Assembly (NCBI GenBank): GCA_028291615.1
Contig: JAQGHM010000396.1
Coordinates: 1 to 55,889 of the forward strand
Direction: 5' to 3'
Source: Phycisphaerales bacterium
Lineage (GTDB): Bacteria > Planctomycetota > Phycisphaerae > Tepidisphaerales > Tepidisphaeraceae
Length of the DNA stretch: 55,889 nt
In this document: positions 24,310-32,400 of the stretch, one piece after another
Layout of the letters: each line of letters begins with the position of its first letter
How positions within the stretch are numbered: position 1 is the first letter of the stretch
The notes under the pieces: model-generated
Databases searched by the model: none
The model's input: only the letters and a program-made list of their open reading frames with translations
Told to the model about the DNA's origin: nothing
Made by a program: the position numbers and the translations under genes

Positions 24310-26910
24310 CTACAAATCAATCGTCTTAAGAATCGTATCCGGCGCCGCCAGCTCGGCGATCAACACATGCTCGTCGCTGATCGAGAAGAGCGCCTGCCCG
24401 ATGCGCACCGCACGCAGCGTCCAGCCATATCCGGGGTGAGCGATCCCGCCTAGGCGAGAGAACCCATTGGCGAGATCCACCCGAACCACCTCGGTACGCG
24501 CCTGGTACGTATACGTCGTGTTGTCATATTCGCGCACCGGAAACGCCAGGATTCCCTGCGCCGGGAAGTAGGCGAACGCGTGGTGGTCGTCATCGGCGAT
24601 CGAAGCGAGCGCTCCGTCCGCATCGTCGATCGTATAAACCGCAGTGCGCTGCGGGTTGGCAATGTCGGACACGTCAAAGAGCGAAAGCTGCGGCAGTCTA
24701 AGCAACCCATTGTCGTTGGGGGCCTTCCCCAGCCCGATCAGGTGGGTGGCGTCGATCGGCTGCAGGTAGTTTGAGAAGCCGGGGATCACCAACTCGCCGG
24801 CGACGCGCGGGGCCGTCGGGTCAGACATGTCCAGCGTAAAGAGCGGATCGGTCTGCACGAATGTCACCAGGTATGCCCGATCGCCGACAAACCGCGCGGA
24901 ATAGATCCGCTCGCCCGGCGCGATCCCCTCCACCGAGCCGACCAGCCGAAGCTCCGATCCAACCTGATCCAGCACCGATACCCGGCTGCTCGCTCCAGAT
25001 CCCCACCCTTGCGTGGTCGCAAGCCGAAAATACTCGCCGTTTTCATCCATCGAAAACGAGTTCAGTACACTGCCCGGCACCCGCGCCGAAGCCGCGAGCG
25101 AAACCTCATCGCTGCCGAGCGTGAACTTCACGAGGTTGCTCACGTCGCCCAGGACGGGATCCCACTCGGCATAGTCCGAGGCCAGGTACATCGCCCCCGC
25201 TGACGCATAGGTCTTCGACGTCCAACCGATCACGCTGGTTGCGCGAATCTCGTCCGGCCGATCGTCGGCGATGTCGATCAGCGCGACCGACGTCGTCTGC
25301 TGATAAGCCAAACTCGTCGTGCCGTCCTTTACCCAGAGCTGCGAGCCGTCCACCAGCGTGCCGTGCGTGCTCTGCCCGTCGGGCGTGGAGCTCACGTAAC
25401 CGGGCAGCCCCGTCTCCAAGCCCCCCGACTTGAGCCAATCCAGGTACGACTGTTCCGACTCGTACTTCACGTGCGTCGGCCCGTCGGCAACGTATCGCGG
25501 TGAGGGGACGTGCAGCGGATTTGAAACGACCAGATAAACGCGGTCGCCGATCGCGCGCGAGTCGCGATAGCTGCCGTTGATTCGCGTCTCCTCGGCCACG
25601 GTCGGCGCAGCAGGATCAGAGACGTTTAACACCGTCACCTTGACGTATTCGTCCACCACCTGCGGGTATGTACCCCAATAGTACACCAGGCTGTCCGCCT
25701 CGAGATGCACGCCGGCCGGAAGCGTGAGCTTGTTGAGCGTCCACGTGTAAGTGATGACCGTCAGGCGGTCCCCGCGGAGGTAAAGGCCGACGGGCGTGCC
25801 ACTGAACGCCTGCTGATGAATCAACTCGCGCGATTGCGTGTCGATGATTGAGAGCCCCTTGTAGCCCAGCGTATAGATGAAGTTGCCATTGGTCTTGACG
25901 TAGTCCGCCTCATCGACGCCCAGCACCTGGACGTTGGTCTGGGAATAGTCGCCGTTCACGAGAGGATCGCTGCCGGGAATTTCGGCGGGGGCGGGGGTGT
26001 AACCACCCGACGCGCCGTTCGACGCCGCCAGCGATTCTTCCCCCTCGATGCCGGCGTAGCCGCTGCCGAAGAAAACGCGCTGGTCGAACGAGGTCTGAAA
26101 CGTCTGGTGCGCACCGGCGATCAGGTTGTCGCGAAGCTCGGGCCTGCCAACCCGGTTGAGCGGCAGGCGCGTGTCGTCCGTGCGATGCCGATCGACCGAG
26201 TCGTCGGCGAACGTGTCGCGGCCCCACTGGAGAAAGAGCGTGTCTTTGCCGCCGCCGCCAGCCACGGCATCGCGGCCATCGCCTCCCTTGAGCGTGTCGC
26301 GGTCGGCGCCGCCGTCCATGCGGTCGCGTCCTTCGCCGCCGTCCAGTTGATCCGAGCCGCCCATGCCCGCCAGGCGATCGGTTCCCCAGCCGCCGCCCAG
26401 GGTGTCGTTGCCGTCTTCGCCGTTGAGGCTGTCCGCGTCGTCACCGCCCGAGAGGTCGTCGTTGCCCGCGCCTCCCATGAGCGTATCGTTGCCCGCCGCG
26501 CCGTCGAGCGTGTCGTCACCCGCGCCGCCGTAGAATTGCTCGGTGCCGCCGTCCCCCAGTAGTTGGTCGTTCCCGCGCCCGCCCCAAACGCGCACGAGGA
26601 TATCCGCCGCCGCGCCGGCATCTCCCAGCTCAATGCTGACGGTATCGCTGCCGCGCCCCGCGCCCACTTCGATCTCAGCGAGCCCCGCGAGCGGGCGCGT
26701 CTCGACCACGCTGCCGTTGATCGTGGCCCGCACCATGCCGGCATCGCCCGGCGCCAGCCCCACGACGATCACATCATTGGGACGGCGACTGCTCGCATCC
26801 CCCGTGATGACCCAGACCTCCTCCCCCCCCGAGCCGCTGAGCACGATTCGCTGTTCGAGTTGTTCGATAGTAACAAGCGCCGCACGCACGACTGATCGGT
26901 GAACGCGCAT
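24310..26910 (-). CDS. Secreted RTX-repeat plus C-terminal beta-propeller protein
   Basis: An 866-residue exported protein. The N terminus ends with IEQLEQRIVLSG, resembling the planctomycete LEPR-XLL export signature. After a beta-rich segment, about ten RTX nonapeptide repeats (GGAGDDTLDG, GGAGNDDLSG, GGEGRDRMDG and so on) occupy roughly residues 100-230 and should bind calcium outside the cell. From about residue 320 the protein matches the secreted beta-propeller family (Beta_propel) with TNVQVLGVDEADYVKTNG and many blades with LFDVSD-type motifs. The start at 26910 follows GGGAAGGG; an upstream ATG at 26982 lacks this. Enzymatic activity is not evident; adhesion or matrix binding is an inference. 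Confidence 0.85.
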   Translation of the reverse strand: MRVHRSVVRAALVTIEQLEQRIVLSGSGGEEVWVITGDASSRRPNDVIVVGLAPGDAGMVRATINGSVVETRPLAGLAEIEVGAGRGSDTVSIELGDAGAAADILVRVWGGRGNDQLLGDGGTEQFYGGAGDDTLDGAAGNDTLMGGAGNDDLSGGDDADSLNGEDGNDTLGGGWGTDRLAGMGGSDQLDGGEGRDRMDGGADRDTLKGGDGRDAVAGGGGKDTLFLQWGRDTFADDSVDRHRTDDTRLPLNRVGRPELRDNLIAGAHQTFQTSFDQRVFFGSGYAGIEGEESLAASNGASGGYTPAPAEIPGSDPLVNGDYSQTNVQVLGVDEADYVKTNGNFIYTLGYKGLSIIDTQSRELIHQQAFSGTPVGLYLRGDRLTVITYTWTLNKLTLPAGVHLEADSLVYYWGTYPQVVDEYVKVTVLNVSDPAAPTVAEETRINGSYRDSRAIGDRVYLVVSNPLHVPSPRYVADGPTHVKYESEQSYLDWLKSGGLETGLPGYVSSTPDGQSTHGTLVDGSQLWVKDGTTSLAYQQTTSVALIDIADDRPDEIRATSVIGWTSKTYASAGAMYLASDYAEWDPVLGDVSNLVKFTLGSDEVSLAASARVPGSVLNSFSMDENGEYFRLATTQGWGSGASSRVSVLDQVGSELRLVGSVEGIAPGERIYSARFVGDRAYLVTFVQTDPLFTLDMSDPTAPRVAGELVIPGFSNYLQPIDATHLIGLGKAPNDNGLLRLPQLSLFDVSDIANPQRTAVYTIDDADGALASIADDDHHAFAYFPAQGILAFPVREYDNTTYTYQARTEVVRVDLANGFSRLGGIAHPGYGWTLRAVRIGQALFSISDEHVLIAELAAPDTILKTIDL

Positions 26911-27019
26911 AAACCCTTCCCTATGAAATGGAGCCGCTAGCATGAAAACTGCGACCTGATACGAAGCAGGACGCAGCCGCAAGGGATTCCATTACCGAGC
27001 GGTTGCCAGCCGCGCGGAT

Positions 27020-27853
27020 TTGCGGATAGATACTCCTAAACCAGTGACCCCGCCCGCGCCCATTCTCCGCTTCCACGCCATCGGCCAATGGTCACCCGAT
27101 CAGCTCGCTGTTGAACAAACGCCCAGCACCCAGCGCTCAACCCCCGAAGTCGATCAGGCCATCGAACGCGCCTGGCAACACGCCACCGCCCGCCCCGGCG
27201 TGCAACTCTTCGACGGTCCCATGTGCCGCCTCGAATCCTGGCACGCCACGCCCGACCGCCTCAAACTCACGCTGTCCCGCACCACGTATAAGACTTTCCT
27301 CGGCACCAACCTCACCCACCCAGAATTAGCCGATCGCTTCGGCCCGCAAATCCTCGCCAACCCCGTCGGCGTCTCCCCCGCCCTGCTGACCGCCGACAAC
27401 TTCCTCATGATGGGTCGCCGCAACGCCAGCGTCGCCTACTACCCCAACCGCATCCACCCCTTCGCCGGCGCGCTCGATCCGGACGATGCCAACCCCTTCA
27501 CCGCCGTCCGCCGCGAACTGCGCGAGGAACTAGGCTTTGCCGACGACGACGTCGCCGAGATTCATCTCACGGGCATTGCCGAAGACCTCGCGATCCGCCA
27601 ACCGGAGTTGATCTTCCTCGCCAGGTCGAACCGGACCCGCCATCAGGTCGAGGCTGCCCTCGATCGTACCGAGCACCACGCCACCTGGTCCACCCCCGCC
27701 ACGCCAGAGGCGATCGAAGCAGCCCTGCGCTCCGGTGAATCCTTCACCCCAGTTGCGACCGCGTCGATCCTTCTCTACGCCCGGCTGGCATTTGGCGAAC
27801 CGTTCTTCGCTCGGCACGCCGCGCTATTCACGGGTCCAGATCGTGCTCGATGA
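27020..27853 (+). CDS. NUDT22-like Nudix hydrolase
   Basis: A 277-residue Nudix protein with a long N-terminal domain resembling eukaryotic NUDT22 (a UDP-glucose/UDP-galactose hydrolase): TTYKTFLGTNL, then NPVGVSPALLTADNFLMMGRR, then the Nudix helix RELREELGF at residues 165-173. Spacing upstream of RE is not the canonical G-x5-E-x7, which is also reported for NUDT22. UDP-sugar hydrolysis is therefore a reasonable guess, not shown. The predicted start is TTG at 27020 with no clear ribosome site; a GTG near 27044 is an alternative. The 3' end overlaps the convergent WD40 gene by 26 bases. Confidence 0.75.
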   Translation: MRIDTPKPVTPPAPILRFHAIGQWSPDQLAVEQTPSTQRSTPEVDQAIERAWQHATARPGVQLFDGPMCRLESWHATPDRLKLTLSRTTYKTFLGTNLTHPELADRFGPQILANPVGVSPALLTADNFLMMGRRNASVAYYPNRIHPFAGALDPDDANPFTAVRRELREELGFADDDVAEIHLTGIAEDLAIRQPELIFLARSNRTRHQVEAALDRTEHHATWSTPATPEAIEAALRSGESFTPVATASILLYARLAFGEPFFARHAALFTGPDRAR

Positions 27854-29801
27854 GCTTCTTCCCCACCGCTTCGATCAATAAGCGCCGCTCGCCGGCAAAG
27901 CGCAAAGCCCATTGATCTGACTTCATCGGCACTTTGATTTGAACGATTTGCGCGCCCGTCGTTCGATCCCACGTTCGCACGTCCCACCGCCCCACGGTCC
28001 AGATACGCTTGCCGTCGGGATCGAACGCGACCAGCTTCGCGTCCTGAGCATTTCCGAGCAGTTCCGTGATCGGCTTCCCGCTCGCCATGTCCAGCACGAC
28101 CACCTTCGTCCGGAAAACGAACGCCGCCGCACCACCCGCCTGGTCAATCACCAGCGGCCCGAGCAGGCATTTTTCCGGCTCGGCCAGCGGCTTCCACCGC
28201 CAAAGCTCTCGGCCTGATGCGATGTCCCATGCCAGCGCCGCCGTCTCACCGCCATTCCGGTTGCTGCAGAGCGCCACCACGGTGCGCCCGTCCGGCGACG
28301 TCATGAGGGCGCTTATGCCTCCGACCGGCCCCTTGAACGTGCGAATCTCCCTGCCGTCTTTCAAGCTGTAGTGATGAACTTCCGTCTCCAGCGCTGTCGC
28401 CCTGGCTCCGTTGCCCTGTGGAATCGAGCGCCGCCAGCCGCCAACGAAAACCGATCCGGCATCAGGCCCCGGCGCGATGGCCCACACCTCGTGATCAGAC
28501 ACATCCCTTACGGTTCCCACGACGTTGTAACCGTCATACCCCGTAATCGTGCCGCCGGATCCCGCGATTGCCGCCCGCGCGCCGTCTGCAGACATCGCCG
28601 TCAGCGTCGCCAAGCGTTCCCACTTCGTCCGCGCTAGTTCCTGTCCCGTCGCGCTGTCCCACCAGACAATCGAACCGTCGTGATAAAACGTCAGCAATCG
28701 CCTGCCGTCGGCTGAACCCACGACCGGCCCCGGCGACTCCGCCAAGCGCGGATCGTTTGGCCCGGACCGCGCCGGGTCGAGCGTGTATACCAGCGAAACG
28801 ATTCGAATATCCGAATCCTTGGCCGGCTCGTAATGGCTTTGCCCGAACCCCCACGGGTCGTTCCTGCCGCCCCCCGCGATCAGGCCCCACGTCCCGTCCG
28901 GCGAAATCCGCGTCACCCGAGTCATTTCCCCCGACGTGCCTTTGAACGACCGCGCCGACGGGCGTTTCGCGTCCAACTCGATCAAATTCGTATCAAATGG
29001 CCCGCCGAAGAGGATCCGCCTACCGTCCCCAGATGCACCCAGCGTGAACTTGGGGACCCCTCCGATCTTAGCTGGCGTCAGCTTGCGCGCTTCAATATCC
29101 AGCGTCGACAATTCCCAAAGTCCCAGCATGACGGCGCCTTTCCCGCCATTCACGTACGCCACCTCGTCCACCCCCTTGATCTCGAACTCGTCCAGCACCT
29201 TGCCCGTCGTCGCATCGTAGAGGCGGAGGTTCTTCTCGACATTGGGGTTCCCACCGGGCCTGCACCCCGAAAGGAACGTCTTCCCGTCCGGTGAAAACGC
29301 CACCGCGTGCGCTTCACCCGCGTGCCGATACGTCTGCACCGGCCGTTCCGTCGCCACATCCCAGAGCACCACCGAGTAATCGCAGCTTGCCGTGAGCACC
29401 CGCTTGCCGTCCGGCGAGATCGACACGCCATGCACGTGCTTTTTATGAACACCGTTCAAGATCGCCAGCAGCTCGCCGGTTTTCGCATCCCACACGCGCG
29501 CCGTGTGGTCGATGCCGCCGGTGACCACGCGGCCGCCGTCCGCAGAGAAACCAACCGAAGTCACCCCAAATGCGTGTCCCACCAGTCGTTGCAGGGCCTT
29601 GCCGCTCTCGACGTCCCAGATGATCGCCGTGTGATCGTTCGAGCCCGACACCACCCGCTGCCCGTCCGCCGAAATCGCCGCGGACAAAACCGCGTCGGTG
29701 TGTCCCTTAAGCCGGACGATCTCACCCGTCGGCCCCACCGCGCTGGCTGCCAAGCATCCCAGCCCCAACATCACAGATACGATCACCCGGCTCCCGCACA
29801 T
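27828..29801 (-). CDS. Secreted WD40-repeat protein
   Basis: A 657-residue protein with a signal peptide (VIVSVMLGLGCLAASA) followed by WD40 repeats from about residue 30: LKGHTDAVLSAAISADGQ, SGSNDHTAIIWD, TGGIDHTARVWD and SPDGKRVLTASCDYSVVLWD. Later blades diverge but keep SPDG and SADG turns, so two propellers may be present. GGGGAGG lies before the ATG at 29801. No catalytic domain is fused. A protein-binding scaffold outside the cytoplasm is inferred. It diverges from the third helical-repeat paralog, with 63 bases between starts. Confidence 0.85.
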   Translation of the reverse strand: MCGSRVIVSVMLGLGCLAASAVGPTGEIVRLKGHTDAVLSAAISADGQRVVSGSNDHTAIIWDVESGKALQRLVGHAFGVTSVGFSADGGRVVTGGIDHTARVWDAKTGELLAILNGVHKKHVHGVSISPDGKRVLTASCDYSVVLWDVATERPVQTYRHAGEAHAVAFSPDGKTFLSGCRPGGNPNVEKNLRLYDATTGKVLDEFEIKGVDEVAYVNGGKGAVMLGLWELSTLDIEARKLTPAKIGGVPKFTLGASGDGRRILFGGPFDTNLIELDAKRPSARSFKGTSGEMTRVTRISPDGTWGLIAGGGRNDPWGFGQSHYEPAKDSDIRIVSLVYTLDPARSGPNDPRLAESPGPVVGSADGRRLLTFYHDGSIVWWDSATGQELARTKWERLATLTAMSADGARAAIAGSGGTITGYDGYNVVGTVRDVSDHEVWAIAPGPDAGSVFVGGWRRSIPQGNGARATALETEVHHYSLKDGREIRTFKGPVGGISALMTSPDGRTVVALCSNRNGGETAALAWDIASGRELWRWKPLAEPEKCLLGPLVIDQAGGAAAFVFRTKVVVLDMASGKPITELLGNAQDAKLVAFDPDGKRIWTVGRWDVRTWDRTTGAQIVQIKVPMKSDQWALRFAGERRLLIEAVGKKLIEHDLDP

Positions 29802-29830
29802 GACGACCTCCCCGCTGGAGAATGATTGCC

Positions 29831-29858
29831 TTTAACCAGAGTCCGCGGAAGGTATGAT
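29831..29858 (+). promoter_or_regulatory. Candidate promoter with -10 close to the start codon
   Basis: TTTAAC, a 16-base spacer and TATGAT, ending six bases before the ATG at 29865. No Shine-Dalgarno sequence is present, which fits a leaderless mRNA. Confidence 0.4.
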
Positions 29859-29864
29859 ACCAGA

Positions 29865-31484
29865 ATGCGGCTCGGTTCCATTCTGAACTGCGTGCTCTGT
29901 ACTTTGACTGTAGCGATCGCATTGGCGGGCGCCGCCCCGCCCCCGCCAGCCACAGACCCCGCGCTTGCCGCCCAGGTCGCGGCGATGCTCCTCAAGCTCA
30001 ACTCCGAGGATTTCCGCATCCGCGACGCCGCTTCCACCGCCGTTGAGGGTCTCCCCGCCGAAGCGCTCCCCCTGATCGAAGCAGCGCTGGCCAGCGGCGA
30101 ACTGAGTCCCGAAGTCTCCGTTCGCCTCGATGCCAAGGTCTCCCTCCTGAAGCGAAAGGCCGCCGCCACCGCCTACGAAAACAGCATCCGCCAGGAACTG
30201 GAGTGGAACCGCACCACGGCGCTCACGGCTTACGACCAGGGGGGGCATACCAACCCAAAATGGGACGCCGCTGCCCGCGAAGCGCTCGTCCTCCAGACGC
30301 GCCCACGGATAGATCTCAATCGCTCTCCGCGCGACGATGCCCGCATTGCCGCGGCACTTCAGAAAGCCATCGACCTCGGCTGCGACGATCCGTTCCTGCT
30401 CTATCTCCGGGCACTTCGCTCTCGCGCCCTCCCGGGCTACGAGCCGCGCAAAGCCTATGAGATGATCGATCACGCCGCCGCGGGCGTCATCGCCGGTCAC
30501 TATCCAGCCTTTCGCAAGATGATGGCCGCCGCGCGCACCGCCGAAGCGATCGTCGCCATCGAACCCGCCCCCTTCTCCATCGCGACCAAGCGCGAACTGG
30601 CGATGAATCTGGATTTCGCCCTGGCGGAAATGCCCGATGCCGTTCGCGAAGGCGCCCCCCGCGCGCTGATGTACGATGCCGCCGCCGCGCTCTATTCCTG
30701 CTACGCGGTCCTTTTTGACAACGCGGAAAAAGGAATGACGAGGGTCGAGACCGCCCTTCGCGCGGCGATGCCGAAAACCAATCTCCCCTTCATCCTCGCG
30801 GCGGACTTTTACCTCGCCCGCGCCGAGGCGGTGCGCAACGACCTCGATCCACCGTCGGTCCGCACCGAGCCGGCGAACAAGGCCAAGGTCCTTGCCGAGC
30901 TCGACGCCAAGTCAACCGCCGCGATCGACGCCGCCCTCGCGATCGACCCGCAGGACCCCGTCGCCCTGATCGACAAACTCCGCCACCTGACCTACACCCA
31001 GGCGTCGCGCGAGGAATTCGAGCCCTGGTTCGAAAAATCGATGGCCGCCTATCCCAACAATCTCCGCGCCTGCCAGATCAAGCGCATCTTCCTGGCCCGC
31101 ATCAACCCCGGCGGCCAGGAAGCCACCGAGTTCGCGCGCCAATGCCTCGCCGGCGCCAACTGGTCCAGCCGCATCCCGCTCATCATCGTCGATCTTCACA
31201 CCGGCAACTCGCGCTTCGACAGTCCTGAAGAATACTTCGCCCGCTCCGACGTCTGGAACGATGTCCAGGCCGCCGAAGAAGGCTATCTCAAGCTTTACCC
31301 CAGGGCCCTCTTCGACCGCACCAATTACGCCATGGTCGCCTGTTACGCCCGCCGCTGGGACATCGCCAAAGCCCAGTTCGACCTCTTGGGCGAAGACGGC
31401 GTCCACAGCGTCTTCCGCGGAAAGCAAACCTACGACTACTACCGTCGCAAAGCCGAACTACTCGCCGCCGCAGCACCGAAGTAA
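29865..31484 (+). CDS. Secreted helical-repeat protein, distant paralog C
   Basis: A 539-residue protein related to the products of 10134 and 12187. Shared blocks are AYDQGGHTNPKWDAAAREAL, LGCDDPFLLYLRAL, FEPWFEKSMAAYPNN and a C-terminal block SDVWNDVQAAEEGYLKLYP. It has a signal peptide (VLCTLTVAIALAGAA) and an extra N-terminal segment of about 100 residues (LLKLNSEDFRIRDAASTA) that looks like a HEAT/armadillo-type repeat. The ATG at 29865 is chosen because the signal peptide starts there. Unlike A and B it has no leader hairpin. Function unknown. Confidence 0.78.
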   Translation: MRLGSILNCVLCTLTVAIALAGAAPPPPATDPALAAQVAAMLLKLNSEDFRIRDAASTAVEGLPAEALPLIEAALASGELSPEVSVRLDAKVSLLKRKAAATAYENSIRQELEWNRTTALTAYDQGGHTNPKWDAAAREALVLQTRPRIDLNRSPRDDARIAAALQKAIDLGCDDPFLLYLRALRSRALPGYEPRKAYEMIDHAAAGVIAGHYPAFRKMMAAARTAEAIVAIEPAPFSIATKRELAMNLDFALAEMPDAVREGAPRALMYDAAAALYSCYAVLFDNAEKGMTRVETALRAAMPKTNLPFILAADFYLARAEAVRNDLDPPSVRTEPANKAKVLAELDAKSTAAIDAALAIDPQDPVALIDKLRHLTYTQASREEFEPWFEKSMAAYPNNLRACQIKRIFLARINPGGQEATEFARQCLAGANWSSRIPLIIVDLHTGNSRFDSPEEYFARSDVWNDVQAAEEGYLKLYPRALFDRTNYAMVACYARRWDIAKAQFDLLGEDGVHSVFRGKQTYDYYRRKAELLAAAAPK

Positions 31485-31486
31485 CC

Positions 31487-31514
31487 TTGACGTTTCCCCC
31501 TCACCCACTAGCCT
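31487..31514 (+). promoter_or_regulatory. Candidate promoter with -10 close to the start codon
   Basis: TTGACG, a 16-base spacer and TAGCCT, ending eight bases before the ATG at 31523. It would give the phosphatase gene its own nearly leaderless transcript. Confidence 0.4.
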
Positions 31515-31522
31515 GCTGACCC

Positions 31523-32353
31523 ATGCCCCTCCAGCACGACCTCCAGTACGCCACCGACCTCGCACGCGGTGCCGGCCGCGTCATCCTCGATCATTACGGC
31601 AAGGTCGAACGCCTCACCAAGACCCACAGCGCCACCACCGACGAGGCCGTCACCGACGCCGACCGCGCCTCGCAGCGCTACATCGTCGCCGGCCTCCGCC
31701 AGCGCTTCGCCAATGACGGTCTGATCGGAGAAGAATCCGATAGCGGCACATCGATTACCGCTGAGATCCTAAACCCGAACGGCCGCGTCTGGGTCATCGA
31801 TCCGATCGACGGCACCAACAACTTCATCTCCGGCCTGGGTAATTTCGCCGTCTGCATCGGCCTGCTCGAAGCTGGCCAGCCGATCCTCGGCGTCGTCTAC
31901 GACGTCTGCCGCGACGAGATGTACTGCGCCGCCCGCGGCCACGGCGCGTGGCGCGGCACCAAGGCGATCACCGTCCCCGCGACGCCGCTCTCCGATGCCT
32001 CCATGCTCATGATGACCAGCAACCTGCTCATCAAAGGCCGCGCCCCCAACTGGGCCTGCCGCTGGATCGGACAGACCAATTGGAAAGTCCGCATCCTCGG
32101 CTCGGCCGCCCTCGAAGCCGTCCAGGTCGCCGCCGGCGTGGCCCACGGCGCGGTCACCGTCAACGGCAAGCTCTGGGACATCGCCGCCCCCGCCGCCATC
32201 GTCCTCGAAGCCGGTGGCGTCATCACCGACCTCGCCGGCCGCGACGTCTTCCCCTTCGACACCACCCGCTACCAAGGCGCGAAAGTGCCCTTCCTCGCCG
32301 CCGGGCCCGCGGCGCAGCCGATGCTGCTGCGCGAGATCGCGGATCATCCCTGA
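31523..32353 (+). CDS. Inositol monophosphatase-family phosphatase
   Basis: A 276-residue Mg-dependent, Li-sensitive-type sugar phosphatase. Motif 1 is GLIGEES, motif 2 is VWVIDPIDGTNNF with metal ligands Asp, Asp and Asp, and the C-terminal motif is KLWDIAAPAAIVLEAGG. Members dephosphorylate inositol-1-phosphate, histidinol phosphate or related substrates, and the sequence alone does not separate these. It is 38 bases after the upstream stop with a promoter-like TTGACG/TAGCCT in the gap, and is followed 47 bases later by the CotH gene. Confidence 0.9.
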   Translation: MPLQHDLQYATDLARGAGRVILDHYGKVERLTKTHSATTDEAVTDADRASQRYIVAGLRQRFANDGLIGEESDSGTSITAEILNPNGRVWVIDPIDGTNNFISGLGNFAVCIGLLEAGQPILGVVYDVCRDEMYCAARGHGAWRGTKAITVPATPLSDASMLMMTSNLLIKGRAPNWACRWIGQTNWKVRILGSAALEAVQVAAGVAHGAVTVNGKLWDIAAPAAIVLEAGGVITDLAGRDVFPFDTTRYQGAKVPFLAAGPAAQPMLLREIADHP

Positions 32354-32400
32354 GTGTACTAAACCCCCCATCCCGGCGTTACAGGGGACGGAGCATTCGC

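Noticed and set aside
31948..32400. N-terminal extension of the CotH frame through the phosphatase gene
   Set aside because: It is an Arg/His/Pro-rich shadow; the signal peptide at 32401 marks the real start.
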